A stretch of 58,899 nucleotides of DNA from an uncultured Prevotellaceae bacterium (GCA_900314215.1 OMUK01000099.1:1-58899); one strand, 5' to 3'; positions 1 through 9,492 are shown, counted from the first letter of the stretch. The notes: generated from the letters alone by a model not told the origin. Numbers and translations are program-made.

Positions 1-263
1 TGAGCTTTGCCAATTTAAAGCGCTTCATGGCGCAGAAATGACAAATTTTTGAATTTTGACTCACATCTAAAGAACTGACACACAGGCTACACCACATCCG
101 CCTGCTCCCCTCGGAGCGGGCAGGGGGCACTATGGCCAGTTTTTTGATTTTAATGAAAGAGCCGTGTTGAGAGGGTGATTGGGGTGGGAACAGGGGGTGA
201 AGAGGATGGAAATGTGAAAAAAAGCGAAGAATGCGGGGGTTTAGGGCGATTTTGAGGGAAAGA
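1..263. other. Intergenic region, no gene seen
   Basis: No open frame in this stretch looks like a protein. It is low-complexity, purine-rich DNA. A short GC-rich inverted repeat (CCTGCTCC near 101-108 against GGAGCGGG near 113-121) has no T-run on either side, so I do not call it a terminator. The region leads into the promoter of the first gene. Confidence 0.5.
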
Positions 264-295
264 TTTGGGCAATTGGAGGGTTTGTTGTACCTTTA
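264..295 (+). promoter_or_regulatory. Bacteroidetes-type promoter for the DUF5106-DoxX-mnmA gene run
   Basis: TTTG at 264-267, a 20-base spacer and TACCTTTA at 288-295 match the Bacteroidetes primary sigma factor consensus (TTTG, about 19-21 bases, TAnnTTTG) except for the last base. Transcription would start near 300, about 35 bases before the start codon at 337. Confidence 0.6.
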
Positions 296-336
296 CTAGT
301 TAATTGTAGACATATAGATTTTTCACGAGGAAAAAC

Positions 337-1221
337 ATGAAAAAGTTTTTGACTTTATTCGTTCTATTGACGATTTCGCTGGCAGGACTCAAGGCGAGCG
401 CCGCCGGCTACACCACACTGTTTCAATACCCCACGGCACCCGACACGTGCAGCACGATGGAGTCGCGGTTTAACTACTGCACGCTGCACTTCTGGGACAA
501 CTTCGACGTGACGCGGCAACTCACAGCCGACAACGACAGCCTGCTGGTGACGGCGATGAACGACTTCATCAGCTTTATGAAGCAGGCCAACAGCAATGTG
601 GCGCTGGGAGCCATCAGGAGCCTGATGTTTAAGGCACAGGCCAACCAGCAGAATTTCATGAAGCTCATCAACGCGGCCAACTTGCTGCTCTATTTCAACA
701 ACTCGGGCACCAAGGACGAGGTGTATCTCACCTTCTTGCAAAGTGTGCTCGACGCCTCGTGGATGCCCAGCAAGGAGAAGGCGGTGTATAAGGACGTGTA
801 TAACCGCATCAATAGCTCGAAGCTGGGCGAGGCGATGCCCAATATCGACGTGACTGGCGTCGACGGCAAGCACAAGATCAACGAGCTGCCTATCGACACG
901 GCACAAATCGTGCTGCTCTTCTTCACGGGCGACGACAACGACAGCCCGCTCGAGCGCACGCGCCTGAGTGCCGACCTGGCCGTGAACAAGATGATAACGA
1001 GCGGCTTCATGAAGGTGATCAACGTGTATACCGGCAAAGACGGCAAGCAATTTCTGGCCGAGGCCTCGCAGTATCCCAACTGGACGCTGGTGACTGCCCC
1101 GGCAGTATATGAGCAAATCGACGTGCGCGGCGAGCCGTCGTTCTTCATTCTCGACCGCAACCACGTGATACAGACCAAGAATGTGACGGTCGACTTTATT
1201 AAATCAGCATTTTACAGGTAG
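337..1221 (+). CDS. DUF5106-type periplasmic protein with a thioredoxin-like C-terminus
   Basis: The 294-residue protein begins with a signal peptide (about residues 1-22), so it is probably periplasmic. Residues about 28-165 resemble the DUF5106 region of Bacteroidetes thioredoxin-family proteins, including the HFWDNFD stretch at 51-57. Residues about 165-290 look like a TlpA/thioredoxin fold, with the strand IVLLFF at 191-196 and the cis-proline segment GEPSFFILD at 265-273. Where redox-active relatives carry CxxC, this protein has TGDDNDSP (197-204) and no cysteine, so disulfide exchange is unlikely and a binding or structural role is more plausible. It is first in a plus-strand run, 27 bases before the DoxX gene. 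The family call is good; the substrate is unknown. Confidence 0.75.
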   Translation: MKKFLTLFVLLTISLAGLKASAAGYTTLFQYPTAPDTCSTMESRFNYCTLHFWDNFDVTRQLTADNDSLLVTAMNDFISFMKQANSNVALGAIRSLMFKAQANQQNFMKLINAANLLLYFNNSGTKDEVYLTFLQSVLDASWMPSKEKAVYKDVYNRINSSKLGEAMPNIDVTGVDGKHKINELPIDTAQIVLLFFTGDDNDSPLERTRLSADLAVNKMITSGFMKVINVYTGKDGKQFLAEASQYPNWTLVTAPAVYEQIDVRGEPSFFILDRNHVIQTKNVTVDFIKSAFYR

Positions 1222-1248
1222 ACTGAAAAAGCAAAACAACACAGAACT

Positions 1249-1737
1249 ATGGTTTCAACTAAAGTTAAGCAATTATTCCTATACAGCGCCGGGCACACCT
1301 ATAGCAACTTGTCGAGGCTGTTCTTGAGGCTGTTTACGGGCGTGATGTTTCTGCAATTTGGCTTGCGCCAAATCATGCACTTCGACGAGATAGCCCATGT
1401 GTTCTCGGGATTTTGCGGTCTCTCGCCCGAGGTGTCGATAGCCATTATCGTGGCTGTGGAGCTGCTGTGTGCCACGTGCATCATCCTGGGGCTCTTCATG
1501 CGCATCGCGCTCATTCCGTCGCTCGCCCTGATGGTCTACGTCACCTTCCTGCTCATGACGCCCAGCGGCGACCCAGCCGACCAGATCTTCATCTTCAAGC
1601 CGGGCTACCCCATCATGTTTTGCGGCATCTTCATCTACATGCTGCTGGCGGGCCCGGGCAAGATCTCGGTCGACTATGTGATAGCCGCCTTGCTCGACCG
1701 CGACAAGGAGGACGACGAGGTGCTCGACAAGGCGTGA
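1249..1737 (+). CDS. DoxX family inner-membrane protein
   Basis: The 162-residue protein has four hydrophobic segments (about residues 20-40, 58-80, 84-101 and 118-135) and the FLRLFTGVMFLQFG opening helix typical of DoxX/DoxD-like proteins. Members are small membrane proteins. Some act with thiol or sulfur redox partners, but most have no known reaction. It lies 27 bases after the DUF5106 protein, which suggests a joint envelope function, although that neighbour lacks a CxxC motif. The C-terminus is short, acidic and probably cytoplasmic. Confidence 0.75.
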   Translation: MVSTKVKQLFLYSAGHTYSNLSRLFLRLFTGVMFLQFGLRQIMHFDEIAHVFSGFCGLSPEVSIAIIVAVELLCATCIILGLFMRIALIPSLALMVYVTFLLMTPSGDPADQIFIFKPGYPIMFCGIFIYMLLAGPGKISVDYVIAALLDRDKEDDEVLDKA

Positions 1738-1795
1738 GCACACACACACGCAGAGAGCAACACAATCAAACCAAGAGAAAGGATAACAACCAACA

Positions 1796-2872
1796 ATGAA
1801 TATAGCAGTATTGATATCGGGTGGCGTCGACAGCGCCGTTGTGGTACACAAGCTGGTGGAGGAGGGCAAGCACGACTTGCACCTCTTCTACATCCAGATT
1901 GGCATGGACGACGACGAGGGCGACTGCAGTGCCGAGGAAGACATTGAGATGTGCACCTTGATAGCTAAGAAATACGGACTCCCCCTCGACGTGGTGTCGC
2001 TGCACCAGGAGTACTGGGACAACGTGATGGCCTATGCCCTGAAGACGGTGAAGGAAGGCCTCACGCCCAACCCCGACATGATGTGCAACCTCATGATCAA
2101 GTTTGGCTACTTTGAGCAGCGCTGGGGCAAGGACTTCGACATGACCGCCACAGGCCACTATGCCACCACCTGCGAGATCGACGGCACCAAATATCTGGCC
2201 ACAGCCGTCGACCCGGTGAAGGACCAGACCGATTTTCTGGCTCAAATCACCTACCAGCAATTGCAGCACGTGATGTTCCCCATCGGCGGCCTGCCCAAGA
2301 GCGAGGTGCGCCGCATCGCCCAAGAGGCGGCCCTGCCCAACGCCTACCGCAAGGACAGCCAGGGCATATGCTTCCTGGGACAAATCAACTACAACGACTT
2401 CATACGCCGTCACCTGGGCGTGAAGCGCGGTCCCATCATCGAGATAGAAACAGGACGCAAGCTGGGCGAGCACAACGGCTACTGGTTCCACACCATAGGG
2501 CAACGCAAGGGCCTGGGATTGAGCGGCGGGCCGTGGTATGTGGTGAAGAAGAACATAGCCGACAACGCCATCTATGTGAGCAACGGCTATGGCACGGCCA
2601 AGCAATATGGCCGCGTGCTGCACCTCGACGAGATGCACTTCATCTCGGGCAACCCCTGGGAGGGCCAGGAGGGGCCCATCGACATCACGTTTAAAAATCG
2701 GCACACGCCCGTATTCATGCCCGCCAAGCTCACTCACCTGCACGATAGCGAGTGGGTGATCGAGAGCGAGCGCGACGTGCAGGGCATCGCCCCCGGCCAG
2801 TTTGCCGTGATCTACGACGCCAGCCACCACCTGTGCTATGGCAGCGGCGTGATCACGGGGCAGAAGGTGTGA
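1796..2872 (+). CDS. mnmA: tRNA-specific 2-thiouridylase MnmA
   Basis: MnmA uses ATP and a protein persulfide to put sulfur on position 2 of wobble uridine 34 in Lys, Glu and Gln tRNAs. The PP-loop SGGVDS at residues 8-13 binds ATP. The two catalytic cysteines are visible: Cys97 in NPDMMCN and Cys192 in DSQGICFLG. The motif ATGHYA lies at 118-123. At 358 residues the length is normal for the family, and the form with an acidic insert after FYIQIGM (MDDDEGD, 37-43) is the Bacteroidales type. It is cytosolic. The start at 1796 gives the usual short N-terminus directly before the PP-loop strand. Confidence 0.95.
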   Translation: MNIAVLISGGVDSAVVVHKLVEEGKHDLHLFYIQIGMDDDEGDCSAEEDIEMCTLIAKKYGLPLDVVSLHQEYWDNVMAYALKTVKEGLTPNPDMMCNLMIKFGYFEQRWGKDFDMTATGHYATTCEIDGTKYLATAVDPVKDQTDFLAQITYQQLQHVMFPIGGLPKSEVRRIAQEAALPNAYRKDSQGICFLGQINYNDFIRRHLGVKRGPIIEIETGRKLGEHNGYWFHTIGQRKGLGLSGGPWYVVKKNIADNAIYVSNGYGTAKQYGRVLHLDEMHFISGNPWEGQEGPIDITFKNRHTPVFMPAKLTHLHDSEWVIESERDVQGIAPGQFAVIYDASHHLCYGSGVITGQKV

Positions 2873-2940
2873 CACACACACTGCCGCAGGCAAAACTTAA
2901 TAGCTTATTAAAAAAGAAAAAAAGGAGAATATAAGATATT

Positions 2941-3555
2941 ATGGCAGAAAAAATTGAGCTTAAAGTGATGGGCATCACCTACAACCCCGTGCAGACCGGC
3001 GCCTACGCGCTGCTGCTGCGCGAGGTCGGCGGGCCCTATCGCATACCCATCGTGGTGGGCCTTGCCGAGGCGCAGGCAATAGCCATGCGCCTGGAGAACA
3101 TCGTGCCGCCACGCCCCATGTCGCACGACCTGATGGTGAGCATGATGCACGCCTATGGCATCTCGCTCGACGAGGTGTTTATCTACAAGTTTAGCGACGG
3201 CGTGTTTATGAGCGAACTCAAGCTCAACGACGGCGAGCGGCAAATCACGCTCGACTCGCGCACGAGCGACGCTGTGGCGCTGGCCCTTCGCACCGGGTCG
3301 CCCATCTTCACCACGCCCGAGATTATCGACAAGACGGGCATCCTGATGGAGGCCAAGGAGGCCGACGGCACCCCAGTGGCCCGCCAGGCCCACAAGCCGC
3401 TCGAGGAGCAACCCATCGAGGTGCTGCAGCGCCGCATGGCAAAATATGTGGAGGACGAGGAATATGAGCGCGCTGCCGAGATACAGAAAATCATCAAGGC
3501 ACGCACCCAGCACCAGGGGCCGCAAAGCAACGAGAACGGAACTACAAAAAAATAA
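2941..3555 (+). CDS. DUF151 bifunctional nuclease-like protein with a UVR motif
   Basis: Residues about 1-130 match the DUF151/BFN family, with segments such as IPIVVGLAEAQAIA (about 36-49) and SRTSDAVALALR (about 107-118). The C-terminus (about 160-190, with RRMAKYVEDEEYERAAEIQK) is a UVR-type helical hairpin like that of UvrB and UvrC, used for protein contact. BFN homologues in other organisms have been reported to have DNase/RNase activity, but the role in Bacteroidetes is not settled. No signal peptide is seen, so it is cytosolic. It sits 68 bases after mnmA and 23 bases before the transporter gene. Confidence 0.85.
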   Translation: MAEKIELKVMGITYNPVQTGAYALLLREVGGPYRIPIVVGLAEAQAIAMRLENIVPPRPMSHDLMVSMMHAYGISLDEVFIYKFSDGVFMSELKLNDGERQITLDSRTSDAVALALRTGSPIFTTPEIIDKTGILMEAKEADGTPVARQAHKPLEEQPIEVLQRRMAKYVEDEEYERAAEIQKIIKARTQHQGPQSNENGTTKK

Positions 3556-3578
3556 AACCAAAACATATAAACTTGACA

Positions 3579-4910
3579 ATGAAACATATAAAAGTAAGAC
3601 TTACTGTGATGAACTTTCTGGAGTTCGCAGTATGGGGCGCCTACCTCACGTGCATGGGCAACTACCTGGGAAAAGCAGGCATGGGCACCGAAATCTCGTG
3701 GTTCTATGCCCTGCAAGGCATCGTGTCGATCTTCATGCCAACGCTCATGGGCATCGTGGCCGACAAGTGGGTGCAACCGCAGCGCCTGCTGGGCCTGTGC
3801 CACCTGTGCGCCGGCATCGCCATGATAGCGCTGTGCTACATGGGCTATGAGGCAGCAGCCGCGGGAGTGAATCCCAACGAGGCGGCATTTATCGCCGTCT
3901 ACACCGTGAGTGTGGCCTTCTACATGCCCACACTGGCCCTGTCGAACACCGCGGCATTCACCATCCTCAAGGACAACGGCTACGACACGGTGAAGGACTT
4001 CCCGCCCATCCGTGTGTTTGGCACCGTGGGCTTCATTGCCACCATGTGGTTTGTCAACTGCGCCACAATCGACAATGGCAGCTTCGGCTTCACGCTGGGC
4101 TCGAGCGAGGGCAAGTTCCAGTACACCTATATGCAATTTCTGGTGTCGGGCCTGCTGAGTGTGCTCCTGTTTCTGTACTGCTTCACCCTGCCGCAGTGCA
4201 AGCTGGTGAAAAAGCCACAACAGACTCTGTCGCAACTCTTCGGCCTCGATGCCTTCAAGCTCTTCAAGGAGCGCAAGATGGCCCTGTTCTTCATCTTCTC
4301 GATGCTGCTGGGCATGTCGCTGCAGGTGACCAACGGCTTTGCAACGCCATTTATCACCAGCTTCAAGGGCAGCACCGACCCAGCCATTGCCAACTCGTTT
4401 GGCGCCAACAATGCCACCATGCTCATCTCGCTCTCGCAGGTGGCCGAGGCATTGTGCATCCTGCTCATCCCGTTCTTCCTCAAGCGCTACGGCATCAAGG
4501 TGGTGATGCTCATCGCCATGTTTGCCTGGGTGCTGCGCTTCGGCTTCTTCGGCCTGGGCAACCCAGCCTTCCCGGGCGTGATACTCTTCATCCTGTCGTG
4601 CATCGTCTACGGCGTGGCCTTCGACTTCTTCAACGTGTCGGGCGGCCTCTTTGTCGACAAGGAGTGCGACCCCAGCGTGCGTGCCTCGGGCCAGGGCCTG
4701 TTTATGCTCATGACCAACGGCATGGGTGCCACCATAGGCACACTGGCAGCTGGCAAGATCGTGAACCACTACTGCCATTACAACGACGGCGGCTACCTGG
4801 TGGGCGACTGGTCGAGCGCCTGGTTTATCTTCGCAGGATTTGCCCTGGTGGTAGCACTGGCCTTCATGGTGTGCTTCCGCTACAAGCACGTGCCTGAGCA
4901 ACAGCAGTAA
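3579..4910 (+). CDS. NupG-like nucleoside/H+ symporter (MFS)
   Basis: The 443-residue protein has about twelve hydrophobic segments. Its start, with LTVMNFLEFAVWGAYLTCMG, is typical of the Bacteroidetes branch of the nucleoside:H+ symporter family (E. coli NupG/XapB). The first-loop MFS signature is present as GIVADKW. Probable function: uptake of nucleosides across the inner membrane driven by protons. I chose the ATG at 3579; an in-frame TTG lies two codons upstream (3573). The gene follows the DUF151 gene by 23 bases and precedes rsmE by 24, so it is probably co-transcribed. The substrate is inferred from family only. Confidence 0.85.
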   Translation: MKHIKVRLTVMNFLEFAVWGAYLTCMGNYLGKAGMGTEISWFYALQGIVSIFMPTLMGIVADKWVQPQRLLGLCHLCAGIAMIALCYMGYEAAAAGVNPNEAAFIAVYTVSVAFYMPTLALSNTAAFTILKDNGYDTVKDFPPIRVFGTVGFIATMWFVNCATIDNGSFGFTLGSSEGKFQYTYMQFLVSGLLSVLLFLYCFTLPQCKLVKKPQQTLSQLFGLDAFKLFKERKMALFFIFSMLLGMSLQVTNGFATPFITSFKGSTDPAIANSFGANNATMLISLSQVAEALCILLIPFFLKRYGIKVVMLIAMFAWVLRFGFFGLGNPAFPGVILFILSCIVYGVAFDFFNVSGGLFVDKECDPSVRASGQGLFMLMTNGMGATIGTLAAGKIVNHYCHYNDGGYLVGDWSSAWFIFAGFALVVALAFMVCFRYKHVPEQQQ

Positions 4911-4934
4911 AACGAAAACAACACAAATTGCCAC

Positions 4935-5660
4935 ATGCATCGTTTCTACAATCCCGATATAGCCGCCACGCTCACCCTCACCGAGGAGGAGTCGAAGCAC
5001 TGCGTGCGCGTGCTGCGCCTGAGCGAGGGCGACTGCATCGAGGTCGTCGACGGCCGTGGCAACCTGTATACCTGCCGCATCACGCTGGCTCACCCCAAGC
5101 GGTGCGGCGTTGAGATTGTGAGCATCGAGCACAAGCCGCCCCACTGGGGCCACAAGATTGTGCTGTGCGTGGCTCCCACCAAACTCATGGAGCGCATGGA
5201 GGACATGGCCGACCGCGTCACCGAAATGGGCATCGACCGCCTGGTGCCCATCTTGTGCCAGAACAGCGAGCGCCGTCAGCTCAAGACGACCCGCCTGGCC
5301 AAGATCATGGTCTCGGCCATGAAGCAGTCGCTCAAGGCCACCCTGCCCCAGCTCGACGAGATGACGCCCCTCGGGCAACTGCTCGACGAGCCCTTTGCCG
5401 GCAACAAGTATATCGCCTACATCGACCCTGTCCTGCCCCGCGAGCAGCGCAAGAGCTTTGCCCAGGCCTACGAGCCGGAGCGCGACACGATGATCGTGAT
5501 AGGCCCCGAGGGCGACTTCAGCCCGGCCGAGGTGCAGGCAGCGCTGGCTGCGGGATTCATGCCCGTGTCGCTGGGCGAGAGCCGCCTGCGCACCGAGACG
5601 GCCGCCATGTGGGCCGTGGCAGCGTGCCACGCCATCGACCAGAGAGAAAGCAAAACTTAA
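4935..5660 (+). CDS. rsmE: 16S rRNA (uracil-1498-N3)-methyltransferase RsmE
   Basis: RsmE methylates N3 of U1498 in 16S rRNA using S-adenosylmethionine. The 241-residue protein has the family layout: an N-terminal PUA-like RNA-binding part (about 1-70) and a SPOUT knot domain (about 73-240). The SAM-binding knot is visible as VIGPEGDFS at 188-196 and LGESRLRTETA at 213-223. Length is normal and no residue of the knot is missing. It is cytosolic. It lies between the nucleoside transporter and kdsA with short gaps on both sides. Confidence 0.93.
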   Translation: MHRFYNPDIAATLTLTEEESKHCVRVLRLSEGDCIEVVDGRGNLYTCRITLAHPKRCGVEIVSIEHKPPHWGHKIVLCVAPTKLMERMEDMADRVTEMGIDRLVPILCQNSERRQLKTTRLAKIMVSAMKQSLKATLPQLDEMTPLGQLLDEPFAGNKYIAYIDPVLPREQRKSFAQAYEPERDTMIVIGPEGDFSPAEVQAALAAGFMPVSLGESRLRTETAAMWAVAACHAIDQRESKT

Positions 5661-5713
5661 TAGTCACCAGTCCCTGGACTCTGTGCCCAGCGGCTAAAAT
5701 TGATAAAAAAGAA

Positions 5714-6535
5714 ATGATAAAAGAATTGATGTCGTCGCCTACCGGCAATTTCTTCCTGCTTGCCGGCCCATGTGTGATCGAGGGCGAAGCAATGGCCCTC
5801 GACATCGCCGAGAAGGCGCTCACCATAACCCAGCGCCTGGGCATCCCCTACGTGTTCAAGGGCAGCTACCGCAAGGCCAACCGCTCGCGCCTCGACTCCT
5901 TCACCGGCATAGGCGACGAGAAGGCGCTCAAGATACTGCGCAAGGTGCACGATACCTTCCACATTCCCGTGGTGACCGATATCCACACCCCCGGCGAGGC
6001 CGCCATGGCAGCCGAATATGTCGACGTGCTGCAAATCCCCGCATTCCTGTGCCGGCAGACCGACCTGCTCGTGGCAGCCGCCAAGACCGGCAAGATGGTG
6101 AATGTGAAAAAGGGGCAATTCCTCTCGCCCGAGGCCATGCAATATGCCGTGCAGAAGGTGCGCGACGCTGGCAACGACGACGTGGCCATCACCGAGCGCG
6201 GCACCACATTTGGCTACCAAGACCTCATCGTCGACTACCGCGGCATACCAGTGATGCGCCAGTATGCCCCCGTGATCGTCGACATCACCCACTCGCTGCA
6301 ACAGCCCAACCAGAGCAAGGGCGTGACCGGCGGCCGCCCCGAGCTCATCGAGACCATAGCCCGCGCTGCCATCGCAACGGGTGCCGACGGCATCTTCCTG
6401 GAAACCCACCAGAACCCCGCCGTGGCCAAGAGCGACGGCGCCAACATGCTGCGCCTCGACCTGCTCGAGGGTCTGCTCGAGCGACTCACGCAGCTGCGCA
6501 TGGCAATCAACAAAATCAATGAAAATATCAAATAA
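5714..6535 (+). CDS. kdsA: 3-deoxy-8-phosphooctulonate synthase KdsA
   Basis: KdsA condenses phosphoenolpyruvate with arabinose-5-phosphate to Kdo-8-phosphate, the first dedicated step to Kdo for lipid A inner core. Residues 16-24 (LAGPCVIEG), 49-58 (KGSYRKANRS) and the TDIHTPGEA segment are the substrate-binding signatures. Cys20 in GPC is the ligand of the metal-dependent class; the metal-free class has Asn there. The frame is open far upstream inside rsmE, but homology begins here, so I chose the ATG at 5714 (273 residues, normal length). A second ATG at 5729 is possible. The gap to the TPR gene is 16 bases. Confidence 0.93.
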   Translation: MIKELMSSPTGNFFLLAGPCVIEGEAMALDIAEKALTITQRLGIPYVFKGSYRKANRSRLDSFTGIGDEKALKILRKVHDTFHIPVVTDIHTPGEAAMAAEYVDVLQIPAFLCRQTDLLVAAAKTGKMVNVKKGQFLSPEAMQYAVQKVRDAGNDDVAITERGTTFGYQDLIVDYRGIPVMRQYAPVIVDITHSLQQPNQSKGVTGGRPELIETIARAAIATGADGIFLETHQNPAVAKSDGANMLRLDLLEGLLERLTQLRMAINKINENIK

Positions 6536-6551
6536 CATTTTTTATATCAAG

Positions 6552-8168
6552 ATGAAAATCAAGTATCTCATCCTCGTCGTGGCAATCGCCTTGAGCGGAG
6601 CCATCACTCAGGCACAAGCTGCCAACGACGACGACTCTACAGCAATCAAAATCAAAGCTGCCGTCATGAAGGTCTACGACGACCAACTGGCACTCACCCC
6701 CGATGCCTACGACGTGCGCTACGCCCGCGCCATGCAGCTCTACTTCAACGGCGACTACGACCGCTCGCTCGCCGACGTGAACAAGGTCATTGAGCAATGC
6801 CCCGAGAAAGAGGCCGACCAGCTCTACGACGCCTTGATACTGCGTGCCAAGCTCTACGACCTGAAAGAGAACTACCTGGCCGAGGCCGCCGACCTGAAAC
6901 GCGCCACCGCGCTCAATCCCCGCAGCCTCAACGGTGTGGACCTGAGCGCCAAGCTCGCCCTCAAGCAAGGCAACCTGCCCGAGGCCGAGAATGGCTTCAA
7001 CACCATCCTGCGCCAGAGCCCGCAAAACTACGACGCCTTCTACGGCCTGGCCCAGGTAGAGGCCAAGCGCGGCAACAACGACAAGGCCATCGAGTATTGC
7101 GACCGCGCCGTGAAGCTCTTCCCGCAAGAGCCCAATGTGTATTACAACCGCGCCAACGTGTACAAGATGACCAACGCCTATGAGAACGCCGCCGAAGACT
7201 ACATCATAGCCATGAGTCTGAGTTCAAGCGGCAACAAGGGCATCTCGGAACTGTGGACGCTGAGCGAGACCCACTACGACGCTGTGATGAACGCCCTGCA
7301 ACGCGCCATCGACAACGCTCCACGCCAGGGCAATTTCTACTACCTGCGCGCGCAGATTGCCAAGAACTACCTGCACTACGGCCAGGCTCTCAACGACTTC
7401 AACATCATCATCAGCAACAACTTCTACGACGACTACTCGGTCTATGAGGACGCCGCCCGTTGCCAGTTTGAGCTCACGCTCTACGACGACGCCTTGCAAA
7501 ACATCAACAAGGCCCTTCAGCGCAATCCCAACGACGTAGACGCCTATGTGCTCAAGGCCCAAATCACTCGCTACCAGGGCACGGGCAACAACTTTGCCCT
7601 GGCCTACAACGTGCTCAAGCAAGGCGAGGCACTCAAACCCAACTACGGCCCCATCCTGCTGGCCGAGGCCCGCATCCTCTATGCCCTGGGGCAAAAGAAC
7701 GAGGCTATGGATTGCCTCAACAAGCTCATCGCTGCCGAGCCCAAAAACAACGAGGCCCTGCTGCTGCGCGGCTTCATCAATAAGTATCGCCTCAGGAAAC
7801 CCGACGCCGCCATCACCGACTTCACCGCCATGCTCAGCAATGGCGACGACATGGCCAGCCTGCGCGGCTTTGCCCTGCACGAGATTGGCAAGGACGACGA
7901 GGCCAAGGAGTGGGCACGCAAAATCATAGGCGACAACCCGCTGCCCGGCGGCGAGGCCTACTACTATGCCTCGGCCCTGCTGAGCGACATCAACGTCGAC
8001 GACGAGCAAGCCCTCAAGTATCTCGAGAACGCCCTGGCCAATGGCTTTGGCAGCAAATTCCTCACCGAGGTGAGCGAGGAGTACTATGTGAACCTCAAGC
8101 TCGTGCGCCGCAACCCCAATTTCGCAACCACCGTGAGCCGCTATGCCGACAACTTCGCCGTGAAGTAG
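6552..8168 (+). CDS. Exported tetratricopeptide repeat protein
   Basis: The 538-residue protein starts with a signal peptide (about 1-22, ending AQA) and consists of TPR helices to the end. Repeats are seen with spacing near 34 residues, for example AYDVRYARAMQLYFNGDYDR and NYDAFYGLAQVEAKRGNNDK. TPR arrays mediate protein contacts, so a periplasmic scaffold or adaptor role is likely, but no partner can be named. I chose the ATG at 6552 because it gives a clean signal peptide; the open frame extends upstream into kdsA. It is the last gene of the plus-strand run, followed by a strong terminator. Confidence 0.8.
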   Translation: MKIKYLILVVAIALSGAITQAQAANDDDSTAIKIKAAVMKVYDDQLALTPDAYDVRYARAMQLYFNGDYDRSLADVNKVIEQCPEKEADQLYDALILRAKLYDLKENYLAEAADLKRATALNPRSLNGVDLSAKLALKQGNLPEAENGFNTILRQSPQNYDAFYGLAQVEAKRGNNDKAIEYCDRAVKLFPQEPNVYYNRANVYKMTNAYENAAEDYIIAMSLSSSGNKGISELWTLSETHYDAVMNALQRAIDNAPRQGNFYYLRAQIAKNYLHYGQALNDFNIIISNNFYDDYSVYEDAARCQFELTLYDDALQNINKALQRNPNDVDAYVLKAQITRYQGTGNNFALAYNVLKQGEALKPNYGPILLAEARILYALGQKNEAMDCLNKLIAAEPKNNEALLLRGFINKYRLRKPDAAITDFTAMLSNGDDMASLRGFALHEIGKDDEAKEWARKIIGDNPLPGGEAYYYASALLSDINVDDEQALKYLENALANGFGSKFLTEVSEEYYVNLKLVRRNPNFATTVSRYADNFAVK

Positions 8169-8204
8169 CACAGCCCGCCTGTTGTTGCAACTCAATCCTA
8201 TCAC

Positions 8205-8244
8205 AGCCACAGCCCATGCCATCGTAGAAGGGCTGTGGCTTTTT
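8205..8244 (+). terminator. Rho-independent terminator after the TPR gene
   Basis: The perfect 11-bp inverted repeat AGCCACAGCCC (8205-8215) and GGGCTGTGGCT (8230-8240) encloses a 14-base loop and is followed by a T-run (8240-8244). It closes the plus-strand run that starts at 337. Confidence 0.88.
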
Positions 8245-8353
8245 AGTGGCAGGCGGGTAGCAGGCGGGCAAATGGCAGGGTGCCCCCACGGTACCAGCAC
8301 ACTTATTGCGATGGATGCAGATTGGTTGCTAATAAAATTTCGAGCCGACAGGC

Positions 8354-8384
8354 GTTGAGATTACGTTTTTTAGTAGTAACTTTG
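8354..8384 (+). promoter_or_regulatory. Promoter for the polysaccharide deacetylase gene
   Basis: TAACTTTG at 8377-8384 matches the Bacteroidetes -7 element TAnnTTTG exactly. GTTG at 8354-8357, 19 bases upstream, is a near match to the -33 TTTG. The predicted start is near 8390, about 28 bases before the ATG at 8418. Confidence 0.6.
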
Positions 8385-8417
8385 TGGTGTTGTGTAACCA
8401 TTAAATAAACCATCGAT

Positions 8418-9347
8418 ATGAGATTTCCTTTTGAAATGCACCCACTGGCAAAAGCCACTGCTGCCCACTACGTCGCAATAGGCCTTGTGATGCTGCTATG
8501 CACCGCCTGCCACACTGCAGGTAGCAACACCGAGAAGCAAGGCCAAGCCTCGGGACTCGCCCTGGTGGTAGATCAGCAAGGCGTGGCCCGCAAAATCAAC
8601 CCGAAGCAGAAAGCCGTCTACCTCGTGTTTACCGCCCACTACAGCAGTGCCGACAGCGGCCGCTTTGAGAACTTCGACGGCGTGGTACCTGTGCTCGACA
8701 TCCTGAAGCAGAAGGGCGTGAAAGGCTCGTTCTTCCCCACAGGCGTGTGCTTCGACCAGCCCAAGTATAAGGCGGCCATCAAGCGCATTGTGGCCGACGG
8801 GCACTACCTCTCGGCCCACTCCTATGCCCACCTGCTCATGAGCGAGGGCGGCAAGAGCTTGGTTACAACCGACTCTATCGACAAGGATATCAAGCTCATG
8901 GAGCAAAAGCTCAACGAGGTGGGCCTCAAGAAGAGCCAATACTGCTGGATGATACCGCCCTATGAGACCTACAACCAGGAGAACGTTGACGAGCTGCACC
9001 GCCTGGGCTACCACCTCATCAGCCCCACTGCAGGCATCAATACCGACATGGACTGGACGGCACCCGGCGACAAGAACTACACATCGGCCCACGACATCAT
9101 GCAGACGTTGTGGCGCTATGAGGCACAGCACGGCATGAACGGCGTGATACTGCTTGTGCATGCCATGAACTATCCCGGCCGCACCGTGTCCGACCGCGTC
9201 TACACCCATCTGGGCGAAATCATCGACGGCCTGCGCGCCCGCGGCTACACCTTCAAGACCATGACCGACGTCATCGCCGCCAGCAAGGCCGGCAAGACCA
9301 CCTACCAGCAAATCAACTCAAGCACCGAGACCGACCATGTGAAATGA
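8418..9347 (+). CDS. Polysaccharide deacetylase family (NodB-like) exported protein, likely lipoprotein
   Basis: The N-terminus has a hydrophobic segment ending LLCTAC (Cys31), which may be a lipobox, so the protein is probably anchored in the envelope. The NodB-like fold covers about residues 65-295. The metal-binding HxxxH motif is seen in AHSYAHLL (133-140), and IPPYETY corresponds to the third family motif. The usual first motif TFDDG is replaced by VFTAHYSSAD (70-79), a variant that also occurs in Bacteroidetes relatives. Family members remove acetyl groups from amino-sugar polymers such as peptidoglycan or chitin-like glycans. The true substrate is unknown. It has its own promoter and faces murQ convergently across a shared terminator. 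Confidence 0.8.
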   Translation: MRFPFEMHPLAKATAAHYVAIGLVMLLCTACHTAGSNTEKQGQASGLALVVDQQGVARKINPKQKAVYLVFTAHYSSADSGRFENFDGVVPVLDILKQKGVKGSFFPTGVCFDQPKYKAAIKRIVADGHYLSAHSYAHLLMSEGGKSLVTTDSIDKDIKLMEQKLNEVGLKKSQYCWMIPPYETYNQENVDELHRLGYHLISPTAGINTDMDWTAPGDKNYTSAHDIMQTLWRYEAQHGMNGVILLVHAMNYPGRTVSDRVYTHLGEIIDGLRARGYTFKTMTDVIAASKAGKTTYQQINSSTETDHVK

Positions 9348-9387
9348 CAGTCCAGAGAAAGATTATTGTGACTGCAAGAGAATAGCA

Positions 9388-9421
9388 AAGCCTGCTCCCC
9401 CCAATTGCGGGAAGCAGGCTT
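9388..9421. terminator. Shared hairpin between the convergent deacetylase and murQ genes
   Basis: The stem AAGCCTGCT (9388-9396) pairs with AGCAGGCTT (9413-9421). A C-run and a G-run inside can extend the stem. A short T-rich tail follows on both strands, so it can end transcription from both sides. Confidence 0.7.
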
Positions 9422-9492
9422 CATTGTGCTGTGTTGTAATGCCTTGCGGGCTAGTTGCCCTGTCGCAAGGGCAAGCGCGGCGCGCACGCGCT

